From positions 1,358,517 through 1,422,516 of the forward strand of contig CAUYUJ010003891.1 of assembly GCA_963575745.1 (NCBI GenBank): a stretch of DNA of 64,000 nt, given 5' to 3'. Position numbers and translations under genes: made by a program. Below are positions 40,294 through 50,384 of the stretch, one piece after another. The DNA is from Prorocentrum cordatum. Its lineage: Eukaryota; Sar; Dinophyceae; Prorocentrales; Prorocentraceae. Numbering within the stretch: the first letter of the stretch is position 1; each line of letters starts with the position of its first letter. A model generated the notes under the pieces. The model was not told the origin of the DNA. It worked only from the letters and a program-made list of their open reading frames with translations, and did not search any database.

Positions 40294-42089
40294 CATCTGC
40301 TGGAGTCGAACCAGGCGCAGTGCCAGCCCATCGACGTCGACAGCGCCAGCAGCCAGAACGCGAGCCCGACAGACCTCGAGGCGGCAACCCAGGCGCCGAG
40401 CTCGCAGGGCAAGCTCGCGCCCGACAAGGCCCCAACAAAAGACGCGGGGGGTGATCCACCCCCACCTAGAGGATATACTCATGGGAGAATGCGTCCGATA
40501 TGTGGGGCGTGATTTCGGATGTGCCAACCTTGATCGAACAGTTGCATTGTTTCCTGGTTAGGGCTGGGCTTCGGAGCTGGATAATGTGAGCGTCGAGGTT
40601 CGAGTCCAATGTAGCCATCGTCACCCGCCCAAGTCCCAAGATCCTGTCCCTCGGTTGTTTGTTTTTCCGCTGCCCCGGTCCAGCAGGGCGGCGCGCTCGC
40701 GCCCGTGGAGCCGCCCGCCGCGCACTTCGAGGACCGCGGCGGGAGCGCGCAGCCGCCGTACGAGGGGACGCCAGCGGAGCTGGATTCCGACGAGGAAGCT
40801 CTCGCTGCCAAGGCCGTGAAGGCCGTGAGGGACGCCGAGGAGGCCGAGGCCGTGGCCGAGGTGGTGGCGTTCGAGAAGAAGCAGACTTCGAGCGGCTCTG
40901 GAGCAGTCAAGGCTGTCGCCCAACGCGCTGCCGATCTGCCTGGCGACGCCGACGCAGGAGCTGGCGCTTCAGGAGACTGCGGGGGCTCCATGAACGTCGA
41001 CGACGGCAAGGGGCAGGACTACGTGCTGCAGTCGGATGAGACCGACGGGATGCTCGAGCTCTTCCAGAAGGAGTTGGACAGGGCGCCCGCGGCTGGCCAG
41101 CTGGCGGGGGCGGTGGACTCCGAGAAGGCATACCATCCTGCTCATCCTTCTCCTCCTCCTCGCTCCTGGGTCTCCTACCCTTGCTGCAGGCACTCATGGA
41201 GGCGTTCCTGGCGGCCAAGGAGACGTGGGGCGAGAATGTCGAGACCTGGAACACTGGCAGCGACAAGGCGCCGTACGACGCGGTGCTGGAGCAGTGCGCC
41301 AACTCGGGCTTCGTCTTCAACAAGAGGTCGGCCATGGGAAGCCGTTTCGGCCTCTTCATCATGTCGCACTGGTCCGAGGAGAAGCGCCAGGCGTACAAGG
41401 ACGCTGGCCCCGCGGACAAGGTGAAGTTCAGGCAAGATTGGGCCGCTGAGAGGTACGCCGAGTACGAGAAGACCCGCAAGTTCGTCCAGTCGAGGTCGGA
41501 GGTCGACAGCACGATCGGCACCCTCCTCAACTTGGACGCGCTCGTAGTTGCAGAAGGAGGGCATGATCGCCCTGCGGTGGTGCAGGGCGCGATCAACATT
41601 GCGCTGTCTTGCATCAAGAAGGGCCCCCCCTTCGCCGAGCTCAACTCGGACAGCGGCCGACTCGAGTTCAGGCACAGGGTCAAGCAGAGCAGGCTCGACT
41701 TCACCAAGAAGTGGGAGACGGAGGAGCTCGAGCGCGGCGACCCGAAGAAGGCTAAGATCGAGGCTGGCGTGGCGACGGGCGCTGCATCATCGGGCGCTGC
41801 ATCGTCGGGAGCTGCATCATCGGGAGCTGCATCATCGGGCGCGGCATCATCGGGCGCAACGCCAGGTGCGGCGGATGCCGCGATCACGCCACCGTCCAAG
41901 GCCGCTGCAGTCGCCAAGGATTCGCCCGACAAGACGGGGAAGGCCACGCCTGGCAAGGGCAAGGGCAAGCAGGGCAAGAACAAGAAGGGCAAGACCAAGG
42001 AGATGAGCGACAAGGCCAAGCGCAAGACGATGCAGGTCACCAAGAACATGTACTCGAACTGCACCCTGCAAGCCAAGCCCAGGGCTTAG
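40294..42089 (+). CDS. Multi-exon dinoflagellate orphan gene, Lys/Ala-rich C-terminus
   Basis: Exon segments on one strand. About 40294-40455: LLESNQAQCQPIDVDSASSQ, KLAPDKAPTKDAGGDPPP. 40684-41127: HFEDRGGSAQPPYEG, DSDEEALAAKAVK, DGMLELFQKELDRA. 41190-42089: ALMEAFLAAKETWGENVE, FGLFIMSHWSEEKRQAYKDA, WAAERYAEYEKTRKFVQS, LSCIKKGPPFAELNSDSGRL, five AASSG repeats at about 41780-41865, and a KGKGKQGKNKKGKTKE tail. The last intron (41128-41189, 62 bp) is GC-AG, pyrimidine-rich, phase 0 and flanked by AG|GCA on both sides, as is typical for dinoflagellates. The first exon and its donor are uncertain. The C-terminal part resembles uncharacterised dinoflagellate proteins. Stop TAG 42087-42089. Confidence 0.55.
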
Positions 42090-42274
42090 AGCGCCCAGAG
42101 CCATCCCTCTTCGACCTCTTCAATCATCCATCCTCCTCAACTTCTCCATCCTCCGCAATCCTCGCAGCTCTCTTTGAAGATCCGTGATCACCGCCGCTCT
42201 CCCTGTAGGACCTGACGTCGCCCGATCCTCATCGATATCCAACGCATCATCTTGAGCGGTCTCCTCTCGAGATT

Positions 42275-42655
42275 ATGCCACGATCATCGGGAGATGCTGA
42301 TCGTGGTTCGAACGAAGATTCGAGTATCCTCGCGGATCCTGGAATCCACGTTCGAACCACGATCATTGGTTCTGACGCGCTCAGGTCCATCGTTGCAAAG
42401 ATCGAGACGGCGGAGGACTGGTCGTTCGCGAAGCAGTTCCTGCCCTCCCTGCAGAAGTTGCTCGTGAAGGTTGAGGAGAACTCTGTGGGAGATCCTGTAT
42501 TCCAGGAGCTCCTCTTGGGCGATGTAGAGAGCTACTCGGTGTCGGACTGCTACGATGCCTGCAACAACCAGATGGAGGACCTCACGAAGCTCGCGAACAA
42601 GGCGAAGAGCATCACCAAGATGAAGGAGCTCGTGCCCGTGGAGAACGACGACTAG
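42275..42655 (+). CDS. Small acidic orphan ORF (126 aa)
   Basis: ATG 42275 to TAG 42653-42655. From residue 32 the text is clearly protein-like (SDALRSIVAKIETAEDWS, FLPSLQKLLVKVEENS, DLTKLANKAKSITKMKEL) and helical. The first 30 codons contain a 17-bp inverted repeat (42298-42314 with 42349-42365), so the exon may instead start after the CAG at 42382-42384. No family recognised. It sits 186 bp after the previous stop and could be a further exon or a separate gene. Confidence 0.45.
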   Translation: MPRSSGDADRGSNEDSSILADPGIHVRTTIIGSDALRSIVAKIETAEDWSFAKQFLPSLQKLLVKVEENSVGDPVFQELLLGDVESYSVSDCYDACNNQMEDLTKLANKAKSITKMKELVPVENDD

Positions 42656-42955
42656 GCCAGCGACGCACGGCCTGCTGCAGACGAGGCTGGCGGGGACAGC
42701 TGGCCTAGGCTGTGCAGGCCTTCATTTTGCATCAGCCCATGACTCGTGGTTTGGTTTAAGCACGTTTAAGCTGTTTTGAGTCGAGAGGCGTCTCTCGACG
42801 GAGCTGTGAGCTGGGTTGCAGCTCTGTTGAAGATAACCGTGCTCCTCCCTCCCCTCCCCCATCCTTGATCAACCTCTTTCCACGGCTTCCGATGCCTGAT
42901 CAAGCGGAAAGTAGCCCGTCGACCCCCCGCGGCCCGCCAGCGACTCGCCAAAATA

Positions 42956-43240
42956 TTGATCGGCCTCCAGCGAGCCCACAGTGAGAGTCCAACGAGCCCT
43001 CGGTGAGCCTTCAAAGAGCTCCGAATAGCAGCAAGCAGGCCCAATGAGCCCCCAGTGAGCCCCCAGTGAGCCCCCAGTGAGCCCCCAGTGATCCTCCAGT
43101 GATCCTCCAGTGAGCCCCCAGTGATCCCCCAGTGACTCCCCCAAAAAACCCTTTAAAAACACACATAAAGTGACCGGTGACCCCCGGTGACCCTCCGGTG
43201 ATCCTCCGGCGATCCTCCGGCGATCCTCCGGTGATCCTAG
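42956..43240 (+). repeat. CCAGTGAGCCCC minisatellite
   Basis: Roughly twenty imperfect units of 12-13 bp (CCCAGTGAGCC, CCAGTGATCCT, CCGGTGATCCT). The inverse orientation occurs at 47125-47205. Confidence 0.9.
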
Positions 43241-43336
43241 ACCCAGGCGCCCAGACGCCCCATCGAGGAGCGAGAGAACTCATCAGAAACCATGATCTGT
43301 GAGAATAATTTGGCCCAAGTTGTTTTTCCACCAGAC

Positions 43337-45821
43337 ATGCCAGCGAAGCGTAAGCTCGCATCCGATCCAGACCGCCCCGTGCGCCGACACAGCTGGGAGT
43401 CAGCTGCGAGCGCCGCGGCGGTGAGCTCGGCCAGCTGGGAGGGGCCAGACGTCGGCGTCAGATCGAGGCAAGAGGACGCTGGCAACAAACTTGCAGACCT
43501 ATTACTTGTCAAATATGCACACGGAAAGATTTCTGCTAAAGATCTGTGCACAGTCTGCAAGTTGGCCGCCGATGCTGGCGCCCAGGGGAGTCGATTGCGA
43601 AGCCTCGGGTACATTTCACACACGAACGATGGAAATTTCGAGCGCCACCTGGAGGCATTGCTGCCAGAGTCTTCGACAGCACTGATCTGCGATGTGCCCG
43701 TCCCGATGTGGATTCGCGGTCGGCGCGAGGACTCCATGCATGATCAATCCTCGCGGGGAACCTTTGCGGGCCTCGCTCTTTGCCACCCCCTCCCCCCCGA
43801 GGCCCAAGTACTCGAGGGGCTCGGGGATCGCGCAAATAATGGGGCGCGCAGATGGGTTCTCGCGCGCGTTTGTTCGACCCCCTCCCCCACCCTCGAACCT
43901 GCTCAGTGCCCCGAGGACAAATATTTGAAGCTGGCTGCATTTCACGAGTGTTTGGCTACGGAGTATGAGGCGGGAGCCCAGGGAATGATCGATTCATTTC
44001 GTGGACAGGAGTGGCCCGCCACCTTCCACAACCACCCCCATAGAACTAAACCTCATGATGATCGACATTGCTTCCCCCTGGGGCTCTACATAGACGGCGT
44101 GCGCTTTACAAAGGCTATAGGGGCTGGGAAGTACGACTCTTTGTACAATATCACCATGCACAACCTGGCATCAGGGAAACGTCATTTAGTTGGGGTTGTA
44201 TCAAAACGGGAAATCTGCAAATGCGGATGCCGAGGGTGGTGTAGCTTGTACGTGGTTTTCAAGTTCATTACGTGGGCCCTGATCAACCTAGCAAACGGCA
44301 CCAGACCTAAGACAAAATGGGATGGGTCCGAGTTTGCCCCCGAAGATCCTCTACGCGAGCTGCGCTCACGTTCGGCGCGGCTCCCAGCGCGTTTCATTAT
44401 GGTTGATATCAGAGGGGGCTGGTCTGAACATTGCACTACTTTTGGCATGCCGACGCGGTCGGCGCACTTCCATCCGCGCTTGTTCTGCCGAGCAACTAAG
44501 CCCCAACTATCCGAGCGCCTGGGCGGCGAAACCGCGTGCACATGTGCCTGTTCCCTGCCCCTCCCGCTCCCCCTTCCTGCCCGCCTCTCGCCCCTGCCCC
44601 GCCCACTCCCTCCTGCCTCACCTCGGGCGAATATAACGGGCGATATGGGCTTCGGAATGGGAGAGGGAGGATCGAGGATCAAGTGGTTCTCCGTTGGGAA
44701 TTGCCAAGTCTCCCTTCTTTTGAGGGGTGCGGTTTCGATCTCTCGGACGTGTCGTTGCTCGGCCACAACTGGGGTGATCTGCCAGGGGATTCGTACGAGA
44801 TCGACTGTAGGAAATGTGAGTTTCGGATCGTGGTGCATACCCCTGCTATCAAGAACATGATTCTCGTCGACGGGAGGCTCCGTTTTGATAGGCAGAAAGA
44901 AGTTGAATGGTCGGATACTCACACAGAATGTGCCTCATTTGCAGCTGAAGAAAGGCGACAGGTTGGACCCAAGCGAAGGCTTGCGGGACGTCGCCAAGTT
45001 TGAAGAGACCCCTTTGCCGTTTGAAGCAGTCTTCTGGCGGAAACACAAGATTGGACAGCGGTTGAACGATAGGGTGCTTCGAAGAAATCCAGTGTTTTGT
45101 CCTGAGGTGGGGTGCGCACCGCAGTCTGCGATCATAGTGGACACCCTTCACACTGTTTACCTCGGGGTGATTGCACAATATGTGTTGCGAGTTATTTGGG
45201 CAGCCATCGATTGTAATGTGTACGAATTTGACGGGGGTGTTGCAGCTCAGATTTCGTCTTCGACATCGAGGGTCTACGCAGATATACGCCAATGGTACAT
45301 TAGTCACAGCATTGAACATAGCGATCGGATTTCCACCCTACAGGGCTTGATTGGGTCATCAAAAAAAGGACCTCAAAACCAAAGCGCACGAGACGGGTGT
45401 TCTTCTAGACTGGGCCCTCGATTTCTCCCAGTGGCACGAACAAGTGTTATACAGCGGCAGTTTTCTGAAGGTGGCGGGTGAAACCCGAGTGGGGTACATG
45501 AGGCTGATCAGAACTAGTCCGAAAGATGTTCCGCTACCTGTCTGCCAAACATTGCTAGACCTGTGTTTGAGGCACATCTCGGTGGCAAAAACATCCCGTG
45601 TTCACCTGGTCCCTAAGCACCATATGTGGATCCATCTGACAGTTGGAATACGGCTGACTGGCAACCCGCGGTGGTTTAGTTGCTTCGCAGATGAGTCTTT
45701 AAACGCTGTGATCGCAACAATTGCCCAAACGTGCCACAGGGCCCACTGGGAGGCAAAGGTTTTCCAGAAAGTGCGCCTGTTGCCAATGGTAGAGAAGAAT
45801 TCGGTGTTCGCTGATATATGA
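43337..45821 (+). pseudogene. Conserved dinoflagellate orphan gene, introns plus two frameshifts
   Basis: ATG 43337 (MPAKRKLASDPDRP; an earlier in-frame ATG is 43292). Motifs in order: DLLLVKYAHGKISAKDLCTV and RLRSLGYISHTNDGNFERHL; after a probable intron (about 43755-43925) FPLGLYIDGVRFTKA, NLASGKRHLVG and CKCGCRGWCSLY; after a second intron (about 44490-44685) WGDLPGDSYEIDCRKCEFR; then LKKGDRLDPSEGL, IIVDTLHTVYLGVI, VPKHHMWIHL and GNPRWFSCFADESLNAV. I know this motif set from many uncharacterised dinoflagellate proteins, often multicopy, so a transposase-like role is possible but unproven. Frame changes occur near 44905 and at an A7 run (45360-45366). Ends at TGA 45819-45821. Confidence 0.6.
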
Positions 45822-46151
45822 CACTGTGACGCTTGAGTTGGGGGCGCACATAAAGTGAGGGGGCTAAATGGGGCTAAAGGGGCGATGAGGAAGGGACAAG
45901 ATGGACCTGGCAAACTAATTACCCCCATAAGCCACGAGGATAATGGTGGAAGGAGGAGCTAAGGGCACGGATGGGAGGAAAGGAGGAGGAGGGGGAGGAG
46001 GAGGAGGAGGAGGAGGGAAGGTGTTGGAAGGCCCTCATCATAGGGATCCCCGAAGGCCCTCATCATATCGTCACCTCGTGGCGATCGCCGCCGATGCTCC
46101 GCCTGTTTTTTTGCGCTCGAGCCAGCCTGTTTTTTTTTTTTCCCGTGGACC

Positions 46152-46940
46152 ATGGGTCGCGCCCAGACAAAGCGCCCAAGGGGCGCCATTACTGAGCGAG
46201 ACTGCACATGGGCACAGTTGTGTGCAGAGATTCTCATCGATGGGGTGGACAGGGAACTCACGCTTCTTTGCCTTTGCAGTGGGATTAATACTCCTGTGGT
46301 CGCCCTGAGGGCCACCGGCATGAAAGTGAATGCGATTTCGTACGATTCCGATAAGAAGCTCCAGGCGTACTCTGAGAAAGTACACGGTGATGAGGGCTCG
46401 TGCGCGCACATTGGGGAGGCGGGTGACATCACCAAAATCAGCCCAGACACATTTCCAGAGGTTGACGGCCTTGTGATCGGGCCGCCATTGTGGAACAGAT
46501 CATCAGGCACGGGGCAAGGGTGGCAGGATGCGAGGGCTGAGCCGTTCATGCAAGTGCTCTTGGCAATTAGATCTCAGGCAGTTCGCTCGAGTAGATTCGC
46601 TTTTTTTGTTATCGAGACTCTAACGCGCATGAAGGATAGTCCTCCAGGGCGACGGGGTTCGAAGGCGCCAGCCACAGAGGTCAAAGAGTGGCTGGTCGAG
46701 GGGCTGGGCATCGAGTGGTCGTTGCATGTCTGGGCGGTTGACGCTCTCAACCACGGCTTGGCGCAGCGCAGGGGGAGGACTTTTGGGGTGGGTTTCGCCT
46801 GCCGCAAATTTTTAGGATCCTCGAGGCTCATCCATGCCCCCCTGCCCCTAGCCCTGGCCCTAGCCCTAGCCCTCCCCCTCCTCCTCCCCCTCCCCCTCCT
46901 CCTCCATCTCCTCCCCCTCCTCCCCCTCCTCCTCCTCCTC

Positions 46941-46972
<32 letters not shown>

Positions 46973-48137
46973 TCTCCCTCCCTCCACCTCTTCCTGCTCA
47001 AGAGCTCCCAGCCTTGAGGTGTGATGCTGCCTGTCTTCCACATGTGGTGGGCCCCCCTCCATGGGCCCAACTATGGGATCACTGGGCTTTCGCTGGAAGA
47101 TCGTTGGCCAACGATCTTCCAGCGATAGCCCAGTGGAGGCTCACTGGGCTCGTCAGGGGCTCACTGGAGGCTCACTGTGGGCTCGCTGGGGGGCTCACTG
47201 GCGCTCTGGGCGCGGTCTGGGTGCGATCGCTGAGTTCGGGGGGCAAATCACGCTGCCAGGATGTTCATATGTGGCCGCCGGGCCAGATCTTTCTCGCGTG
47301 GCCCACTCGATGCGACAAAGCTCTACCTCAAACAACAGAACATCAGAGATGCGCTGGACACGTCCCTGCCCAACCGTGACGAAGCCACCCTCACTGAGAT
47401 GCAGGACTGCGCTTTTGTAGGGGATGGCGGTCCTGAGCAGATCGACCCGAGGGTTTCGCAATTGATGATCGTTCGTTTCCCCACGAGTGGGGGGGCAACG
47501 TGTCGTCAGCTGCGGAGCCCTCAGTTCGATCTGACCGTTTCGATCTCACAACTGTCTAAAACGATCGGCGCAAAGCGCTCCAACCTCAACCGCTACCGCA
47601 CCGAGGTCGGGAACTTCCAACCCGAGGCCATCCTCGTGTGTGACCTCATGAGGGCGAGGGCCTTGCAGGCCTTCGACTTGCACCCCCCCTCGTCGTTCGG
47701 CTAATTCATCGCCCTTGTTCCTGGTCTCGTTCCGCCCCCTCCCCTTCTTTCCTGGACCTCCCCACCTCCCCCTCATTCTCCTAATTATTATTATTATTAT
47801 CAGTTCCCATCCGCCCTCGGGGAGGGCAGGGGTAGCGGGTGAGGCTGGCCGCGCGCCCCGCCAGGATTGCACGGTCGGCTGCACCCCCTGCCTCCTCCCC
47901 AACAACACGTACCTCTGGATCGAGGGCCCGCCCAAGGCCGACGGCACCAGGGACTTCGGTCGTTTTTTGCATGTGCGTGAGCGGGCTCGCCTGATGGGTC
48001 TAGATGACCTGTCGATTTCAGAGCTGACTGCCACTACGAGCGAGCGATGTGCTATCCAGGCAGTTGGCCAGGCAATGGCATTGCCCTCGATTGGGTTGAT
48101 TATGGCCTGCATCCTTCGAGGCCTGAAGCCCGTTTAA
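46152..48137 (+). CDS. Three-exon C5-methyltransferase-like gene lacking the catalytic Cys
   Basis: Exons 46152-46825, 47260-47668 and 47865-48137 join without frame problems into 451 codons plus stop. Both introns are GC-AG with AG|GC donors and AG|G acceptors (phases 2 and 0). Motif I: LLCLCSGINTPVVALRATG. Motif IV is VIGPPLWNRSSGTG, with Leu where the nucleophilic Cys belongs. Motif VI: VIETL, Glu kept. Motif VIII: AQRRGRTFGVGF. A target-recognition-like stretch in exon 2 (LDTSLPNRDEATLT) is followed in exon 3 by FLHVRERARLMGL and a motif X-like QAVGQAMALPSIGLI. The fold should be intact but methyl transfer is doubtful. It may be a regulator, a decayed enzyme or a variant family. It lies in the copia intron, 330 bp after the orphan gene, same strand. 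Confidence 0.75.
46826..47259 (+). other. Intron 1 of the MTase-like gene (GC-AG, 434 bp)
   Basis: Donor AG|GCTCAT, acceptor CCAG|G. It contains a (CCCTAG)n-like run at 46844-46875, a (TCC)n run at about 46880-46990, a 54-bp palindrome (47081-47134) and a minisatellite in inverted orientation (47125-47205). Confidence 0.7.
47081..47134. repeat. 54-bp palindrome, one mismatched pair
   Basis: Symmetric about 47107/47108 (centre TTGGCCAA). The inner 34 bp (47091-47124) are perfect; only one T/T-type mismatch pair occurs in the outer arms (ACTGGGCT each side). Located in intron 1 of the MTase-like gene. Confidence 0.95.
47669..47864 (+). other. Intron 2 of the MTase-like gene (GC-AG, 196 bp)
   Basis: Donor TTGCAG|GCCTTC, acceptor CGCCAG|GATT, phase 0. 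It includes a pyrimidine-rich part and a short ATT repeat at 47781-47800. Confidence 0.7.
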
Positions 48138-49152
48138 TCTGATCAGCGGATCGAGCGCTGAGAGAAGGGAGTGAGGAGTAAGAGGATCGGGAGATGAGTG
48201 ACGTCAGCGTGCACGCTCGAGCTGCATTTACATGTTTCATCCTGGGCAGCTGGATGTCCCAGGCGTGCGCGAGGCCAAAATGCATCCTCCTGTTCTATGG
48301 TTTTCAGAAGGTTCGGAGGCCCCATAGCCTTCTGAAAAGTTTTCTGAGCCTCCCCCGAAGACAGAGTTTCCCAGGAGGCGCGAGGGCTTCTGAGAAGTCA
48401 CGCCGCCCATGGAGAGGGCCTTCTCTGGGGGAGCGGGGGGACACGGCGGGGGAGTGAGGAGGAAACGGACGCAGGGGAAGGGCGAGGAGGAGGATGAGAA
48501 GCAGGAGGAGTGACACAGCAGATAGCGTTTTTTTTTGTTTGTTGCGCTGGCCTTGGTTTCACTACGTTGCGCAAGTGTTCCTCTCCCCCATCCGCCCCTC
48601 CCCTGTCGCTCCACACCTTGCGCTGATAATCTTGCTGGTTGGGCTCGCGAGCCCTGTCCCGTTTGCGCGCGCTCTTGCATGCAAGAGCGTATCCGTATTG
48701 GATGCGTGGCGGTGTTTACCATCTGCTCTACATTTTCCCGTGTTGAGCGATGAGTGTGCAGGAGCTGGTGCTGGTGCACAATAAATGTGCGCTTCAAACG
48801 ACGCATGTTTTTTTTTAGACAAAAAAGCGAAGAAAAAACGAAAAGGAGAAAGGAGGAGGAACAGAGCAATCGGGAGGGGACGAGTATATAAGGGACCGCA
48901 CTTCTTAAGACATCATAAACTCTCATCGTCCTGCTCCTTCTCTCTAGTCCTCCTTTTTCAACCTGCATTTCGCCTTTTGCGCGTGGGCATCGGCTCATGG
49001 TTTGAGGCTCGTAGGTGTTTTTTTTCTTGTTTGTTTGAAATGTGTTGAACAACATATTCCTGTTCAATTTATTTATCCCTTTTCAACAAAAAAACTCTTT
49101 TTAGAAAAGCGATGTTCAACAATCTCTTTTAAAAAGCAGCTATGAGCCTCAG
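48138..49152. other. Right end of the long intron, no gene
   Basis: Holds a perfect 20-bp palindrome at 48670-48689 centred on GCATGC, T- and A-runs, and an A/T-rich end (49000-49140) with CCCTTTTCAAC at 49077. No coding signal. Confidence 0.6.
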
Positions 49153-50384
49153 GGGAGCGAGAAGGCGATGACCTGCGGCGTGCAGGTCGAAGGGCCCTGT
49201 ATGAAGCAGCGCGCGAGCCTCGAGAGACGTCGGTTCAATACGTGATCCGCCGCGAGGCGCAGCTGACCGAGGCAGAGGGGCACGACATGTGGTTCAGCCC
49301 CAAGTTGAAGGGGCTGCTTCCGGAAGAGGGGGCCGGGCTGTCCGCTCAAGGTCAGCAAAACCTCAGGACTCTGACGCATGGACGTCTCGATTACGATAGT
49401 GCGTCCTGGGCCCTCAGACAGATGGACGCCACCAGTTCTGAGAGGCTTCCTCCAGGTCGATCCACAGGCACGCTGTTAGCAGGTCCCGCGGCCGAAGAGC
49501 CCGGCGACGACGAGCGTGCCACAGCAGCCAGTCAGCCTCTCTCCTCCGCTCCCTCGTTCCCCGCAGGTAGGTTCGAGGGTGGTGAGGAGACAGGCGACGG
49601 CTCCACCGACCAGGAGGAGGCAGACGACGACTTCGAGGATGAAGCTATCCTTCTCGAGGAGCTCGAAGATCTCGACCTCTACGAGGACCAGCTGGACGCC
49701 GCCCTCGAGGGCTTCGCAGCCCGCCCAGCTGGACGCTCTTGGAAGGACAACAAGGATCTCAAGCGCGCGGCCAAGCGCGACCGAGAGCACTACGAAGGAC
49801 GACGCCCAGCAGCCGGACCACGAGGAGCTGAATCGAAGGCTGAGCGCCCGCTTCCACCGCCCAAGGGCGCGGGCCGAGGCGACAGCCGCCGAGGAGATCG
49901 GCCCAGGCGTCGACCAACACTTACTCTGGAGCAGAAGATGGAGGTGACCCGCTGCAGGACGTGCAACCAGAAGGGTCACTGGAGCCGTGAATGTCCGAAG
50001 ATCACCGGAACAGACCGACGCATGGCAGCGCGCGCGTTCAACGGCATGGCCTCGACCGACGAGTTGCCCGGTCCGGAGGCCGTGGAGGTCTGGAGGGCCG
50101 TCCAGCGAGAGATCAGGGAGGATGACACTTTCTTGGTCTCGCTTCCATGCCATCGGCTGGTAGGCCCTGGGGCAGGGAGCGACCTCGTCGGCATCCAGGC
50201 TCTGAACCGAGAATCACAGGCGCTGGCTGAGCACGTTTTCAGATATGTTGAGGTTCCTGTGGAGCATAGACGACATGTCGCCGCCCACGGCGTTGGTGGA
50301 CCGGCCAAGGTAGTGGCCAGCATCCTTCCATCCACTTTGTCTTTTCGGAGTTCTCGGAATAATCGTGACAGCAGTGCTAGCTGA
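49153..50384 (+). CDS. gag: Copia gag exon 2 with zinc knuckle, start of protease region
   Basis: Begins at the acceptor with EREGDDLRRAGRRALYEA, then VIRREAQLTEAEGHDMWF, LPEEGAGLSAQGQQNLRTL (capsid C-terminus), an acidic stretch with DDDFEDEAILLEELEDLD, and the nucleocapsid zinc knuckle CRTCNQKGHWSREC (CX2CX4HX4C). Next comes the protease-like start LVGPGAGSDLVGIQAL. Related elements as I recall them have LVDPGAG or LVDPAAG here, so the candidate catalytic Asp reads Gly. True coding leaves this frame near 50335; the remaining codons to TGA 50382-50384 are out of frame. Confidence 0.8.

Larger units (their letters stand above)
29371..49152 (+). other. 19,782-bp GT-AG intron or spliceable insertion in gag
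   Basis: The donor is GCGG|GTGACC and the acceptor CCTCAG|GGGAGC; splicing restores an unbroken gag in phase 1. The 11-bp sequence CCCTGAGGCTC at 29375-29385 is repeated inverted at 49144-49154, and a GCTTTTT block follows on both arms. Just inside are copies of CCCTTTTCAAC plus an A-run in direct orientation: two at 29418-29457 and one at 49077-49098. The terminal few hundred bases are A/T-rich against a GC-rich interior. Inverted-repeat ends at splice sites are typical of introner elements described in dinoflagellates; the size is far beyond those. Confidence 0.7.

Noticed and set aside
46844-46875. Interstitial telomere-like CCCTAG run
   Set aside because: Only about four to five imperfect CCCTAGC/CCCTGGC units within a C-rich intron; too short and irregular.
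48300-48345. Hairpin-like repeat of CAGAAGG/CCTTCTG phrases as a regulatory element
   Set aside because: Pairing is short and interrupted; nothing links it to a transcript end.
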